64,000 nt of DNA from Globodera rostochiensis. Lineage: Eukaryota; Nematoda; Chromadorea; Rhabditida; Heteroderidae. The stretch is from positions 1,678,185-1,742,184 of the forward strand of contig JAEVLN010000018.1 in the NCBI GenBank assembly GCA_018350325.1. The letters run 5' to 3'. Positions 1 through 11,619 of the stretch are shown piece after piece (the stretch's first letter is position 1; every line of letters begins with the position of its first letter). Below the pieces are notes generated by a model. The model was not told where the DNA came from, did not search any database, and was given only the letters and a program-made list of their open reading frames with translations. The position numbers were made by a program, and so were the translations under genes.

Positions 1-270
1 TTTTGGGGTAGAAATAATATTTTTTGTAACAATAACATTTTGGTTTCTTAATTTACTTTCGTGTTCGAACAATAAAAATAAATAATTGTTTAAATTTTCA
101 CATAATTTTTACATAAATGTAATGATGAGAAAATAATTAATTTAAAATGAATATATTTAGAAGTTATGGTTTAAAATTATCAGTAAGGCTTTGATTCTGC
201 CCGAATTTTGCCACGAGGATTTCTCGGATGATTCCGATTTTCTGATACAAATTGAACAATTCGGTCCAGT

Positions 271-425
271 TTGAAAGGTGTTTTGCTTTTTGGTAAATTT
301 AAAAAATCCCGCAATCCCGCGCGGGATCCCGCAAATTTAAAATGCGGGATTTGCGGGATTAATCCCGCAAATCCGATCCCGCACGAGATTTTGAATTCTA
401 ATACCGCAGTGGCATCCGCAAACCC
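271..425. repeat. GCGGGAT short-motif array, probable decayed MITE end
   Basis: The motif GCGGGAT and its complement ATCCCGC recur about eight times in both orientations within some 100 bases (for example near 307, 316, 325 and 342-385), so the segment can fold on itself. The same design, a GC-rich heptamer repeated in opposite orientations, marks the ends of the intact hAT-type elements further right. No terminal inverted repeat or target duplication could be paired here, so it is read as a degenerate or solo end. Open frames across it on both strands are a by-product of the repeat. Confidence 0.5.
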
Positions 426-480
426 GATTTTGCTGGTCTCTACCGTGTACACGGCAAATCCTCTACTTCTTTCTCTCACT

Positions 481-2484
481 TTCCATTCGTCTTCAATATT
501 GCTTGCTTTATATCTCGATCAATTTTGATCAGACCAAGCTACTTGTAATTTAGCTTGCTTTTTAGGCTGAAGTTTTGCTTACTTCTTTAGGTTTTCTTTT
601 TTTACAAAAATTTTATTTAAAAAATTTTAAATTTCTAAATTTAACTTGACCAGTTTTGATCAAAAACGAACAAACTTTTTTTAGTTCGACTCAGCTCGAT
701 GAGCTGACTCTAATTATTTATAAAATTTCTCCTAAGGCAAAATTTTTACTTTTCATTTTGAAATGATCCTTTTGTAATTCACAATTACGGAAATATTGAG
801 CCATAAACTCGTTAAATAAAGCATTTTTTTATATATTGGTAAAGACGGAAAACAAATTTTATATAAATTAGATATAAAACCTTATTTAAATTTGCTAATT
901 AAACTATAGGCCTTCTGGATAGTTCTATGTAAATTAATTAACTGCATTTATTATTATTGTAATTTTATTAATATTTTAAAGTTTTATTTTTACGATTCGA
1001 CGGAGCGTCCAATTTGGAGCTGCCCGCTTAATGAATTTCTCCGTAAATTTATTTAACGTTTGGTTAATATTTTTTTAACTTGATTCATTTTTTTTATCTT
1101 GGGCTTGTAAAAATGCTTGAATTTAATTAATTTTTTAAATGCTGTTATTAAAAGAATTCACCTATTTTTGTATTTTATTTAATAGTTTAAATTCATTTTT
1201 TTGGATTCTTTTTTTTATTGTACTTTAAAATTGATATAGCTTTCTTTTATTAATTTTTGTAGAAGTAAATTGGCAAAACACTTTGAATTATTTTAAGCGT
1301 CTTCTGATAAAAGTTTATATTAAATCAATAGAGTATATTCATTGGCCATGTCGAAGTCGCTGATCACGAATATGACATAATTTTTTTAAAAATTTCTTAT
1401 CTTTGCTATAACTGTTTCTAGGTGTTTAGGGGGCCGTAGAAGCCAAAACTGACCTTCATTTTTTGATGCCAAATGGAAGGCAAAACTCGTACATGGATTC
1501 GGTGGAAATTTAGAAGTTTTTTTCTTTTTATTCGCAGGAGTCACTGAGTTTTAAAAAATTCATGCTTAAAGTTAGCAAATCTTCATAACTTGGAAGTAAG
1601 CTTAAAAAATTAAGAGAATTGTTTTTAATAAAAAATTGTAATTTTGGTTGTGATAGCCAAGACTAAACGATTAGTTTCTTTCTAAAGTCCAGAAAACTAT
1701 GAAAACCCCCGATTTTGGGTGCTTTTAGCTACTTTTATTTTTGACTCAGATTTGTTGAGATGCACAAAATGTTGACGGGTAAAATTTGGAAAGTCATTCT
1801 GACGATAAATACAAGCCATGAAGAAGAATAAATTTTTTTTTAAATAAAATTCTAAGTGTACTTGAATTACTTTTAATTTGCAGTTATGTACTTAAAAACA
1901 ACATGGTTATACGTGAATCAAATGCTTACCGATACATAACCCTGGATTAAAGATGCGAGCATTATAATAAAAATTTAAAGTGAATGACTAAAGTATAATC
2001 AAAAAATGCAAAATTAAAGATGACAAATAAATTATATATAACTTTCGTATTTTACCAAAAATCATATCAAACATTACGGAGAATTAAAAAACAAATTTAA
2101 TACAAACATACCTTAGATTTTGTGAGTTTTTGTTAACAATTGCAAAGCTATGGAAAAGTTTAATAAAATCAACCAATGAAATAAAAACACAAGCAAAAAA
2201 GAGCGAGATATATTGATAGATAACGAGAAAAAAGTAATCTATCAAAAAGTATTTTTTTTAATTCAAAAATAAAATTAAACAGTAATATTATTTTTTGCAT
2301 CATTTCCGGATTTTTAAATGCCCGACTTTTTTTAGAAAATCTTACTTTTTTGGGAAGGGAAGCCCCACAAGGCTTAAAATTAAACAATTCTGAACGTTGA
2401 GGGTTTCATCGCACAAATTGACTGAGTGGTCAGTTTTAACATTTTTAAATTAATTTTCGCACAAAAATTTTATTTTAAATAGTT
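481..2484. other. AT-rich stretch without a recognisable gene
   Basis: T-rich up to about 1.9 kb, then A-rich. A short GC-richer patch near 1335-1500 contains ATTCGTGATCAGC-like text in the complement that resembles the repeat pair at 46.7 and 50.0 kb. No exon with convincing splice sites was found. Confidence 0.4.
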
Positions 2485-2828
2485 CTACATATTTATTGAA
2501 TATTTACGTGTTATGTGGACAGAATAAATTAAAAATAAAAACAACGACAACAACTTAAAAGCATGTATTATAACGCAGGGTTCGCGAAAGACATGGAAAA
2601 CCTTCAACAACCCAAAAAGATTACCCGCCAAGGTATCTGGTGATAACAAAATAATTTTTTAATAAAACTCTGCATAAAGTCGTTATCAAGCGGCTGAAAT
2701 GGGCCAATACCGCCAAAGAGTTGCAGCAACTTGTTAAATGGCCCTACGGATTCCGATATTGCTTGAAGTTGCTTAGCACTCTCCAATGCACACCCTAAAC
2801 GCAAAGAATCCCCTTGATGTTCATGCTC
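2485..2828 (-). CDS. two-exon 3' end of an unidentified gene
   Basis: Exon A runs from 2828 down to 2669, after an AG at 2830-2829, and encodes 53 codons starting E-H-E-H-Q-G-D-S and ending P-L-D-N-D-F-M-Q. A 32-base intron (2668-2637) starts GTTTTATT and ends TTATCACCAG. Exon B runs from 2636 to a TAG at 2485-2487 and encodes T-L-A-G-N-L-F-G-L-L-K-V-F-H, then a hydrophobic stretch. The phases agree (one base plus two bases give an Asn codon), so about 100 residues read through. The family is not recognised. An alternative plus-strand exon at 2579-2632 has its own AG and AAG|GTATCT donor, so the strand is likely but not certain. The surrounding A-rich plus strand fits minus-strand introns. 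Confidence 0.4.
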
Positions 2829-2959
2829 CTTACTTATGTTTAAAACACAACCTTTAAACCAATATGATTTTTAAATGATTTGTATTGATTAGCAGAAAAT
2901 TTAAAATATTCAATAAATATTTCTTCAAAGGACTGAATTATGACCAAAAATTAACCAAT

Positions 2960-3330
2960 TATTTGACAAAATATACATATTTCAAAACACTTAAAGCTAA
3001 AAAATTATTATAAACTTAAAACGACTACTCATTTAATTTTGTCGAAAGAAAAACTACAATAAATTTTCAAACAAAAAATTTAAAAAATATTATTTATTTT
3101 AATACTATAGTTAATTTATTAATTTTAGAGTGGAATTGTTCACGTGGATATTTATATTTACTACACTCAAACAAAAATAAGCAGAATAACGAATTTTGGT
3201 GTTAAGAAATAATTAAATAAATAATAAATACATGGAAAAAATACCATTCATATTTTAAAGTTTACTTTTATAAAATTAAAGGCTAAAAATATAAAATTAG
3301 TAAAAAAGCTAATGAATAAAATAAGATTAT
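2960..3330. repeat. dispersed AT-rich repeat, related to 39.77-40.48 kb
   Basis: Short blocks are shared in the same order and orientation with 39770-40480: CTTAAAGCTAAA, then TTGTTCACG and ACACTCAAACAAAAAT, then AAATAATTAAATAAAT, then ATAAAATTAAAGGCTAAA. The blocks are separated by indels. It looks like an old dispersed repeat or duplication rather than a gene. Confidence 0.45.
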
Positions 3331-3503
3331 TATCTCACTTTAACTGCCAGCAGTTTTGGCAATGCCATAAGAGTTGATGTTTCAGTTTTTTATACAAAAA
3401 GTTAAGAATTTATTGAGTTAATTGTTAAAATCTCATTTTAATTTTTATAAATAATACAATTTTTATAACAAAGAGCATTACTTAATTTAAAAGAACTTGT
3501 CAC

Positions 3504-3581
3504 CCATTTGTTGAAATACATAACATATTCAACAGGTCTCCGCTGGTGAGATAGCTTTAACAAAAGTGCAACTCTATCGGG
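3504..3581 (-). CDS. internal exon, 26 codons, function unknown
   Basis: A strong acceptor (TTTCCCTTTTATTCAG) precedes a 78-base exon in phase 0 that encodes P-D-R-V-A-L-L-L-K-L-S-H-Q-R-R-P-V-E-Y-V and ends F-N-K-W before GTGACAAG. It lies 3' (minus sense) of the membrane-spanning frames at 3.9-4.5 kb and may belong to the same gene; no phase-compatible joins were worked out. No family was recognised. Confidence 0.45.
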
Positions 3582-3908
3582 CTGAATAAAAGGGAAATTA
3601 AAAATACTAAATCCGAAACACCTAGCTAATTATAATTTCAAGAACAAATATAAAAAGAAAAAAGTTTTACTTACTCAATTTTGTATCCATTATTTATTAA
3701 TAATATCTAAAGCTCTGAAAAAAGAATTAAGTAAAAAAATAATATGGATTTTTTTTAATATTTTGGAAGAAAGATAGCGTAAAAATATGAGAGTTTCTCT
3801 ATTGCAGGTTGTTAAAGAAATTGTGCGATTTTCAAGATGTTGTTGACATTTTATCAAATTTAGCAGAGTTAGTATTTCCAATAAAATTATGTTTCAAATA
3901 TTCATTGA

Positions 3909-4193
3909 TTAAAGCGCAACAAAAACGGAATAAAAAATCGTTGATGAGTGAATTGGAACACGTAATTTATTAATAAAAAATACGACGGGATTCATGTTCA
4001 AAGAGCTAAATAATATTACAATGAAAAATAGAGACCGACAAAAAAGTGTAAGAGATAAACCAATAAAAATGGGACCCAATAAACAAACATTTTCGACATA
4101 GCATAAACCCAATAAAATTAGCTTATCCAAAAAAGCGCAATATAAAGAGGTTGAAAAAACACTATATATAAAAATGAATGGGAATAAATACAA
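3909..4193 (-). CDS. multi-pass membrane segment, possible receptor exon
   Basis: An open frame of more than 80 codons follows an acceptor-like TTTTTATATATAG at about 4167. It encodes three or so hydrophobic stretches, the last containing the motif S-L-N-M-N-P-V-V-F-F-I-N, which resembles the N-P-x-x-[YF] region at the end of TM7 in class A-like receptors. With the neighbouring exon at 4270-4459 it may be part of a seven-transmembrane receptor. Hydrophobic frames arise easily in T-rich DNA read on the T-rich strand, so this is only a candidate. Confidence 0.33.
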   Translation of the reverse strand: MYLFPFIFIYSVFSTSLYCAFLDKLILLGLCYVENVCLLGPIFIGLSLTLFCRSLFFIVILFSSLNMNPVVFFINKLRVPIHSSTIFYSVFVAL

Positions 4194-4269
4194 ATGAATA
4201 AAAAGTTATTTCAAGTGCCAAATAAATTAAAAATTACAAAATTAAATTTAAAAAATAATTTATTTAAAC

Positions 4270-4459
4270 TGCCGATTTTACATAAACGATAAATTGCTAA
4301 TTCAAACACAAGCAATGAAGAAAAAAATGCTGCGAATGGGAGCGTTGGAAAGCGCATCACGCATTCAGCAGTAATGGAAAATCCTGGGGAGACCGCACCC
4401 GAGAACAACCCAGTTAAAATAGTAATAAAAATAGCAAACAAATTAAAAAGTAAAAAAAC
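4270..4459 (-). CDS. membrane-spanning exon
   Basis: The acceptor is excellent (TTGTTTCATTTTCCAG). The exon opens V-F-L-L-F-N-L-F-A-I-F-I-T-I-L-T, continues through G-A-V-S-P-G-F-S-I-T-A-E-C-V-M-R-F and a second hydrophobic stretch ending E-L-A-I-Y-R-L-C-K, with possible GT donors near 4279 and 4269. Two membrane helices are likely. The GC-richer patch at 4320-4420 marks it as coding. The join to the 3909-4193 frame could not be phased with the donors seen. Confidence 0.4.
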
Positions 4460-4486
4460 CTGGAAAATGAAACAAAGACTTATCAA

Positions 4487-5460
4487 ATTTCATTTATCAT
4501 AAAATAACTGTTATAAAAAAATACTAAATGGAACACTGGTAACAACAAATCTATTAACTAAAAGAAATTACAAAGTTTATTGTGTCAAAGTATTAATTTT
4601 AAAAATGCAATTGAAGCCCAGTAAACGACGTTATTTTTTGATTATACTTGTTTGACGCATAGATAAATAAGCAATGACATTAAAATATTTTACAATTACT
4701 CTTCAGCGATGATTAACTTTTAAAATTTTATTTGCAAATCAAATTATTAAAAAAACAGAAAATAATAGAATGATACGCTTTATTGCATAACAATAAAATA
4801 AATTTAATTTACAATTTTAACTTACTTATCATCCACTGAATGGAGTTTTGTACATAAGTCAAGCAAAGTGGGTTTCAGATCTTCACTTTTATGTGATTCT
4901 ACGCTAATTGATTATTAAAAATTATTTTAGCATAAATTGGTGACAAAGTATTGTAGGCAAAAAGTGAAAATAAGTAAAATCATTAATCGCTATAAAACAA
5001 ATAAAAATGCTAACCAACTAAAATCTGAAAGTTTATAAATAAACAAACTAATTTGAATTGAAGGTTTAGCATGATATGATTACAAAAACTAATGGCAAAT
5101 TTTACTTGTAAATAATAAAATAAAGCAAACTTTAAAATGATAAAAAATATTATGAAATTAGGATATAAAATTAAAATAATAAATGAACATCTCAAGTTAA
5201 AATTATAAGTCTTGTTTTAAAATTTTTTTTACACAATATACTCAAATTAAAAATAAATAATTTAGAAAAGGTGTTTTTGTCATTAATATTTTGAATCGAT
5301 ATTTTGTTTATATTTTTTGAACCTCTGCATCTGTGCAAGCTCACTTTCACTTTAAAATGGCACTGAGCAAGAAAGTAAGATTAAAACCAATATTTAATTA
5401 AAATCGAACAGTTATGATTACGGCAATGGAAATTGATTTTTAAAACTGTTAGATTTACAA
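4487..5460. other. AT-rich stretch, no gene seen
   Basis: A-rich on the plus strand as far as about 5.2 kb. The open frames here are low-complexity hydrophobic or lysine/asparagine strings without splice support. Confidence 0.35.
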
Positions 5461-5618
5461 ATACATAGATTTGAGCTCCATTTTTCCGTTCGGTACTCAT
5501 TTTTTTCGGTCTTAATTTCTCAAAAAGTTTTGGTCGTTTTTTTCCGCTAAAATACAGAACAAAAAATACCGAAAATTCCAAAAAAGCGTCGGTACATTCC
5601 CGTACCGGCCGAACACTA
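5461..5618. repeat. decayed end of the TAGTGTTCGGC element family
   Basis: The right end reads GTACCGGCCGAACACTA, the complement of the TAGTGTTCGGC terminus of the intact element at 52737-53101, and the interior holds scattered CGGTA/TACCG motifs. No matching left terminus or 8-bp duplication was found, so this looks like a truncated old copy. Confidence 0.5.
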
Positions 5619-5680
5619 CTAAAAATGCTTGCCCTATTATTAAGGCATTGAAAAATCAACGGGTTAAAAAGACATTTAAA

Positions 5681-5787
5681 CTTCAATATGGGTTAAATTA
5701 ATAATACAAGATTGTGTAGAACATCTCTTCAAATTGCTTATATCGCAAATTTTGATTAGCATTAGCCTTATTTGTTTTAATTAAAAC
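5681..5787 (+). repeat. direct repeat, copy 1
   Basis: About 105 bases beginning CTTCAATATGGGTTAA and ending TTATTTGTTTTAATTA recur at 6032-6135 with only a handful of differences. The intervening 245 bases are not repeated. Confidence 0.85.
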
Positions 5788-6031
5788 AAGACGAACTTTT
5801 TACTACTTAGTAATTATATATTTTTAATTTCAAATTTCAAATTTCATAAAAAATTTCTTAAATTTAAATGTAATTCAAAATTATATAATGATTCAAACTT
5901 TTAATCAAAAAAATAAAATGAATAATTCTATCGTGGGGACTGCTTCTCATCTTCATTGTTTCTTATAACTTTTCTATTACCTTATAAATATAATTAATTT
6001 TATCTTAGAACAATATTTTATTTAAAGATTA

Positions 6032-6135
6032 CTTCAATATGGGTTAATTTAATAAATCAAGATTGTGTAGAACATCTCTTCAAATTGCTTATTTCGCAAG
6101 TTTTGATTAGCATTAGCCTTATTTGTTTTAATTAA
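6032..6135 (+). repeat. direct repeat, copy 2
   Basis: Second copy of the block at 5681-5787, same orientation. It shares the internal segment AGATTGTGTAGAACATCTCT exactly. Confidence 0.85.
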
Positions 6136-7099
6136 CTTTTTGTTTTATACGCACATAGATAATATATTTTTTTATCTGACTATCATCGACACAAATGTTT
6201 CCCGTTTCGTTTGGGTACTCGCATTTGCGGTTTCCCTGTGTTTTAATTGCATTTTAGTCAATTTTACTTTGATAATATGTTAGAATTTTGAGTTAATCTC
6301 AGGCGGTGTAAAATATTTCAAAACAAATGATTTTAAAGCACCCTTTTAATTGTGATTTGAGAGACCATAGCAATTCCTTGTTTAACATAGAGCGTTTTAT
6401 TTAGTGTGTGATTAAAGATGGCCTAATTTATTCATTCACTGCTTAAACTAAGTGTTTTTTAAGTAACCCATTTTTATTTTTGTATTAAAATTTATTTGTA
6501 AGATTGTTTTTATAACATACATATTTACCAACGTAAACATATTAGCTATTTTTTAATTATCTTATTTTTTTATTGCTTAGTTTCAAAGAGTTGATATTTT
6601 ATTTTATTCAGTAAAAACAAAATGCTTTTAATTTTCTATAGAAATATTTGATTAGAATTTAAAGTTCTTTTTTGCATATTTTAAATACAAATATTTTTTA
6701 GAACAAGTTTTTTTGTTGTTATTTTAAAAATAAATAATTATATCTTTGGTTTTTATGAAGGATTCAATTTAAATGATTATAGATTAATATTGAAATTATT
6801 ATATTTTGTACTTCTCAACTAAATAATAGCTATTTTTAAACATTGTTTGTTTAAAAAATTTTTTGCAGGTATAAATTTTATTTTGTTGTATTTGTATAAA
6901 TATGTGGGTTTCCTTGAGTTTCACGGGGTTTGGCTTATCGTCACAAGTTGGTTATTATATTATTTTTGGTTAGATCGGTTTTAGTTTGTTTCTTTTGAAA
7001 TCAATGTCCTCAGGTTTCTGGTATTAAAAATAATAATTAAATTGTTAGAAATCCTGGCCAGAATATTAGATGTATTTGAACATATTATTTGAAAATTAG
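6136..7099. other. AT-rich stretch, no gene seen
   Basis: T-rich DNA. One good acceptor-like TTTTTTGCAG near 6869 is not followed by a credible exon. Confidence 0.35.
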
Positions 7100-7282
7100 T
7101 TGAATTTATATTTTTTATGTTACATTATTTGTTGTTCAAAAATGTTCTACCCCACTCATTGCCTCAGGCCCGCAGGCCCGTTCCTCCTCCTCACCACTTT
7201 CAATTTCCTCCACAACTCCAGGTGCAACGCATTCCAATACTTCTCACTGTACTTTGTGTACTCTTTAAACTTCTTATGTTAA
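7100..7282. CDS. exon-like GC island, strand unresolved
   Basis: The patch at 7145-7265 is far GC-richer than its surroundings. On plus, a 60-codon frame with a start at 7100 encodes a hydrophobic peptide, and a proline-rich frame ends at a strong CTCCAG|GTGCAACG donor. On minus, 7272-7156 encodes K-F-K-E-Y-T-K-Y-S-E-K-Y-W-N-A-L-H-L-E-L with a stop. Both strands are credible, so no product is assigned. Confidence 0.3.
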
Positions 7283-7756
7283 TTCAAAAAAATTAATTTT
7301 TGGTTATGCTTGACATAAACCCATAAGATCAGCATTGTATTCTAGATGCAGAACTGCTTCTATTCAATATTCAAAGACACATCGTTCGCAACTTGGATTG
7401 AAGAGGAGATCTATCTCATGGTTATGAGCTTCCAAAATTTTGAGATCTATAATCATTTATTATTAATGTCGGTAGTAATAAACTTTAACTTTATAAGTTT
7501 AAATGATAAGTTATTTTATCTTTATTCTTGTATATGAATTTTCGTTAGTTAATTATAGATTGTTGATATTTTTTTGTTTGCTTTTTAAATTAATTTGTAT
7601 TTTATATGATATGACTTGATGTTTAACTTTATTTGCTCGTTAAATAAATTTTTTAAACTTTGTATAATTTTGGTTTTATATTAATTTTATAAACAAACAC
7701 TTTCAAAATTGTCACATTTGTTAAATAAATACCCTTAAAAACAGCATTTGTTGTAG

Positions 7757-7852
7757 GTTGCAAAATATGGTAGTCCAAAAATTGCCCTTTCCGCTGGCGT
7801 AGACTTCGCAGCTATTGACCTTCTCGAAAAACCCATGATCAGCGAAGTTTAG
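7757..7852 (+). CDS. short exon, possible 3' end, function unknown
   Basis: After TTTGTTGTAG the frame reads V-A-K-Y-G-S-P-K-I-A-L-S-A-G-V-D-F-A-A-I, then D-L-L-E-K-P-M-I-S-E-V and TAG. A GTTTAG donor could instead end the exon after the Glu codon. The other two plus frames are closed. Alanine, glycine and acidic content is unlike the low-complexity background. The family is not recognised. Confidence 0.42.
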   Translation, partial: VAKYGSPKIALSAGVDFAAIDLLEKPMISEV

Positions 7853-8237
7853 AGCTTGCTGAAGCTCACATTATGCAGTTCATCGGCTGTTTTTTTTATT
7901 AATGGTTCATTTTTGCAATGTTTTATTTGAAAAATTAATATTTTTATGATTAAAATGTCGTCTTGAAGAAATTTATTTTTATTTTTTGGATTTAAAACAA
8001 AAACCATAAGAGTTAATATTATTTAATTTTTTGGTTCCTTATTACTCAGAATAATTTTTTAATTTGAAAAATTTCAATAATCATTCTCGGAATTTTATTT
8101 TAAAGAAAGCCCCCTGAATGAAGCCCTCAATTAAAGCAAAAAGTTTAGCACGAGCTTTATTTATTTAGGAATTAAGATTATTTAACGCCTAATTAAGTAG
8201 ATTTAAAGCGTTGCGTATAACATTTTTTGGAAATTGA

Positions 8238-8402
8238 ATAAATGGGAAAAAAGTTCCGGTATTAATCATCAGACCAACTAATCGCCATTTTAGTCATCTC
8301 CGCGCCTATAAACCATTTCAGCGCCGCAATTTTTTTACTTTTTTTTACGCGTATGTTCAAATTTTCATGCCTTTTTCTAAAATGACTAAAAGATATCGTT
8401 AA
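8238..8402 (+). CDS. open frame of 54 codons, candidate exon
   Basis: The frame runs from 8238 to TAA at 8400-8402 without an ATG start. It contains G-K-K-V-P-V-L-I-I-R-P-T-N-R-H-F-S-H-L-R, then A-Y-K-P-F-Q-R-R-N-F. A minus-strand frame over 8262-8337 is also open. Coding potential rests on composition only. Confidence 0.28.
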   Translation: MNGKKVPVLIIRPTNRHFSHLRAYKPFQRRNFFTFFYAYVQIFMPFSKMTKRYR

Positions 8403-9762
8403 AGATGAATTATTTTTCAAAAACAGCCAGAAATCACTAATTTTGGGTATTTTTACAAATTTTTGATTGCCAAAATATACTCGAAACATGCAAAAACACC
8501 AATCATAATAAATTTTAATTTTTTCAATTTTAATCACATGATAATACTGGGTTCTTGGTTAAGGATTGCTTATGTTTTAGATAACTTATTAGTAATTATG
8601 ATGTGTTGCGCATACTATAACAAAGCAATGTGCAGTAATGAATTTTTGATATAATTTTATTCTGCATTATATAAAATTCGCTCTTTGTTGTTTTAATTTA
8701 AAAAAGATTCTTGTTATTTTAACAGAGATAACAACATACCATTGATACAATATTAAAATTATAGTTATTATGCTTTGATTTATATAAGATATTTACATAA
8801 TAATTATTGTCTTTAGCATTATTGATATTGCCATGGTTTAATTTTAACACTGATGTTAGGGAGAGTCTAGACATCTCACCCATCCCCCAAGATTTATAAA
8901 TTATTTTATTAAGAATGAATTGGTTAAGAGCAGCGAACGTGTTTTCTTCTTTGCAGTGAATCGAACGGTCGTGGTTTTCTGTTGAAAAAAATTGGGTAAT
9001 AATAAAATTTATTCTCTTTTTAAACACTTTTTTTAGTTTTGGATTTGGATCAAAAATTTTATAATATATTTTTTCAATATTTTTTCCAATCCTTTGTCAT
9101 TCTTGCGCTTGTGTTTTTGTAACAAATGCTAATTGTTTTTTTTATTTTTAAATTTATTTGTTTAAATAAATTCTTTAAAGAAAAATTATTATTATTCGGC
9201 TCGGTATGCCAAAAGAAATAAATGAACATTGTCGTTTATCATATCGATCGATATATTAAAGACATTATATGTTTTTTTGTTTTTTATTTAAAAATTAGTT
9301 TACGTTGCGTAAGTAGCGGGCCGTTTTTCCCATTTACAATTTGTATGAGATTGCTTTTTTACGGAGCTATTTGATCACGTATTGGTGTTTTGAATGCTCT
9401 CTCCACCGCACAAGCTTCTGCCTTCTGCTGACGGTAAAAGTGCGCTATTTAAATTGGCTCGGAAAATATAAGAGAGTGACACAAAAAAGGGGACTTGTGC
9501 ATAATATGAAAACTTGTAAACAATTAACATTAACAACCTTCGGTGTGCAACACGAGTTTTATCTTAATATATTTAAAGAAATACAAAATTACAATAATTT
9601 ATTTTATTGCACTAAATTAATATTATAATATTTATTTCCAACAAATTGTATTTAATTATTCGTCTCGGTATGCCGAAAGAAATGAAGAACTTTCATCAAT
9701 AAATTTTCCTTTATCAAATATCGAGTAATAAAGAAGTTATATGTTTTATTATGCTTTTACAG

Positions 9763-9910
9763 TGATCATTTTAGCTTGCTTTGTCCAATCTTCGGCAGCT
9801 CCCCCGGGGGAGATGTTTTCACCATTTTGCTGCAATTGTTCCACTCGGCTTTGGCCGATCATCTTCTCCTATTCATTTATCCAATTATATTGTTATATAA
9901 AAAAATATAA
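9763..9910 (+). CDS. exon of an unidentified membrane or helical protein
   Basis: The acceptor TATTATGCTTTTACAG is followed by 48 codons starting D-H-F-S-L-L-C-P-I-F-G-S-S-P-G-G-D-V-F-T, then leucine-rich helices (A-L-A-D-H-L-L-L-F-I-Y-P), ending at TAA. A GTTATATA donor near 9890 and an acceptor CATATAG at about 9921 would define a 30-base intron leading to another short frame. The same DNA on minus (9868-9761) also forms a 36-codon open exon with AG and GT ends, but the plus acceptor is better. Confidence 0.4.
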
Positions 9911-10254
9911 AATTCATATAGCTGCTTTAATAGGCTTGCCTTTTGCTTTCGCTTCATTGAGTAATGTAGAATTTATTAAGCTTTCAAATTAGATACTGAA
10001 TTAATTTGTAATATTTAAATTATGTAAATTTAATTATTTTTATTTCGTTTTAATGGAATGTTTCATAGGATCTTCCTGCTTGCTTGAATAATAATTACAA
10101 AAAAAAATTATCCCTGCTATTAATCTAACATTTGAATTGCCTATATAGTTTATTAATATTTATAAAATTTTGTTTTAAAAAATAAATTATAATCACATCA
10201 AATCAAATATTTTTTTAAAAAATGTTTACACATGTTAATATAAAATCTATAAAT

Positions 10255-10357
10255 ATATTATAATCTTTTTCTGCCAATGTTTTTGATTTTCATCGTCCAT
10301 CCACCAGCCGACGGCTGCAATCGGCCATTGCATTTTACGGTGGTCAAAATAATAATT
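10255..10357. CDS. exon-like island, strand unresolved
   Basis: A GC-rich patch in T-rich DNA. On plus a 39-codon frame contains D-F-H-R-P-S-T-S-R-R-L-Q-S-A-I-A-F-Y-G-G. On minus a frame contains F-D-H-R-K-M-Q-W-P-I-A-A-V-G-W-W-M-D-D-E. No clear splice sites decide between them. Confidence 0.22.
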
Positions 10358-11490
10358 TTTTGCTCAATAAAATGATTTTATAATTTAAATAATAAATTTA
10401 AAATTAAGCACCGCAAATCAACTTTTCGAGTAAATCTTTTAAATATAATTTAAATGTTTATGAAGGCTAGCTAAAAAGGGCTGAGGTCGTCATTTTGAAA
10501 TTTAAGATTTTTAAACCAAATTGAATTATTTTATTTGAAAAAATATGTTTTTGGAATTTGTTTGAGAATGGTTTTGTTAAAAAATGTTTATTTAATTAAA
10601 CAAGGTTGGAATTGCGGGGTCTGCCGAAGAAATCCTTACTAGTTTATAAAAAAAAGGCAATCAAACTTTTTATCATCCTTTCGTTCTATTTACACGTTTT
10701 CTTTTTGGCAATAAAAATAAAACAAGATTACATAAATAAATCAATATTTTGGCTTTTTTGGAGTTATTGATCAATTATTTGGGCTTTCTTTGGTCAATAA
10801 ATTTATGTTTTTTAATCAATATAAATCTCGGTACTTAAAAGCGATAAAAATTTCCCACCAAATACTTTAATCTTTTGTTAAAAATAGGTTTTAATACTTG
10901 TTTATTCTCTTTATTAAGAATGTATTATGCGCATTGCTTTGCTTTACTGATTTATTTTATCAAATTTTAAGCTTTCTATTTTAATATTTATTTTATTTTG
11001 TTTATGATAAGCAAGGTTTAATTCTTTAAATTAATTATTAAGCAATAGTTCCTATTTTTGCATTAAAATATTTTTGGTAAATATATGCTTATTTTTATGT
11101 TTTATAATTATTGTAAAATTACGGCAAGCGGGCGCTGTCCAGTATGGTGCAAGACGAGCTTTGACCGCAATTTTGTTTCGGTATTGGACGCTTGCCAAAG
11201 GAATCAATTCAATTCAATTATTTTCATTTTTATCTTTAACCTCTTAAGTTTTAGTGTTTTGCTTTATATATTATGTTTTATAAGGATTATTTTTATCTTT
11301 AAAAATTAAGACTTACTCGATTTTATATCTTTCTTTTATGTATAGTATATATATTTTAAACCCGAAGTCTTTCAAAGACACAAAAAATTAGCACACCCTA
11401 AAAATGTGTTGTGTGTTTGTTCTTTCCTTGCTTGTTCAATTAATTGGACACAAAATGGATGAATTAACTCAAATAGCATTTTATCATTAG

Positions 11491-11619
11491 ATATTTCAAA
11501 TTTTTGTTTTTATTTGGACCGGCAAAAGCTTCCAGTTCATCTCATCATTTAGTACCGCCGTTATTGTAGCGGCGCCCTATTCGTTTTTTTTACCATTGCC
11601 GACCAGCTCGTATTTGTAG
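11491..11619 (+). CDS. exon with hydrophobic segment
   Basis: The acceptor ATTTTATCATTAG is followed in phase 0 by 42 codons: I-F-Q-I-F-V-F-I-W-T-G-K-S-F-Q-F-I-S-S-F, then S-T-A-V-I-V-A-A-P-Y, ending in TAG. Codons over 11518-11585 follow the GC-richer pattern of other islands. Product unknown; possibly membrane-associated. Confidence 0.38.
   Translation: MFQIFVFIWTGKSFQFISSFSTAVIVAAPYSFFLPLPTSSYL

Noticed and set aside
9341..9628. A 95-codon plus frame
   Set aside because: In DNA this AT-rich one or two frames of this length are expected by chance over the window; a strong GTAAAAGT donor lies inside it and a competing minus-strand exon frame (9444-9359) overlaps.
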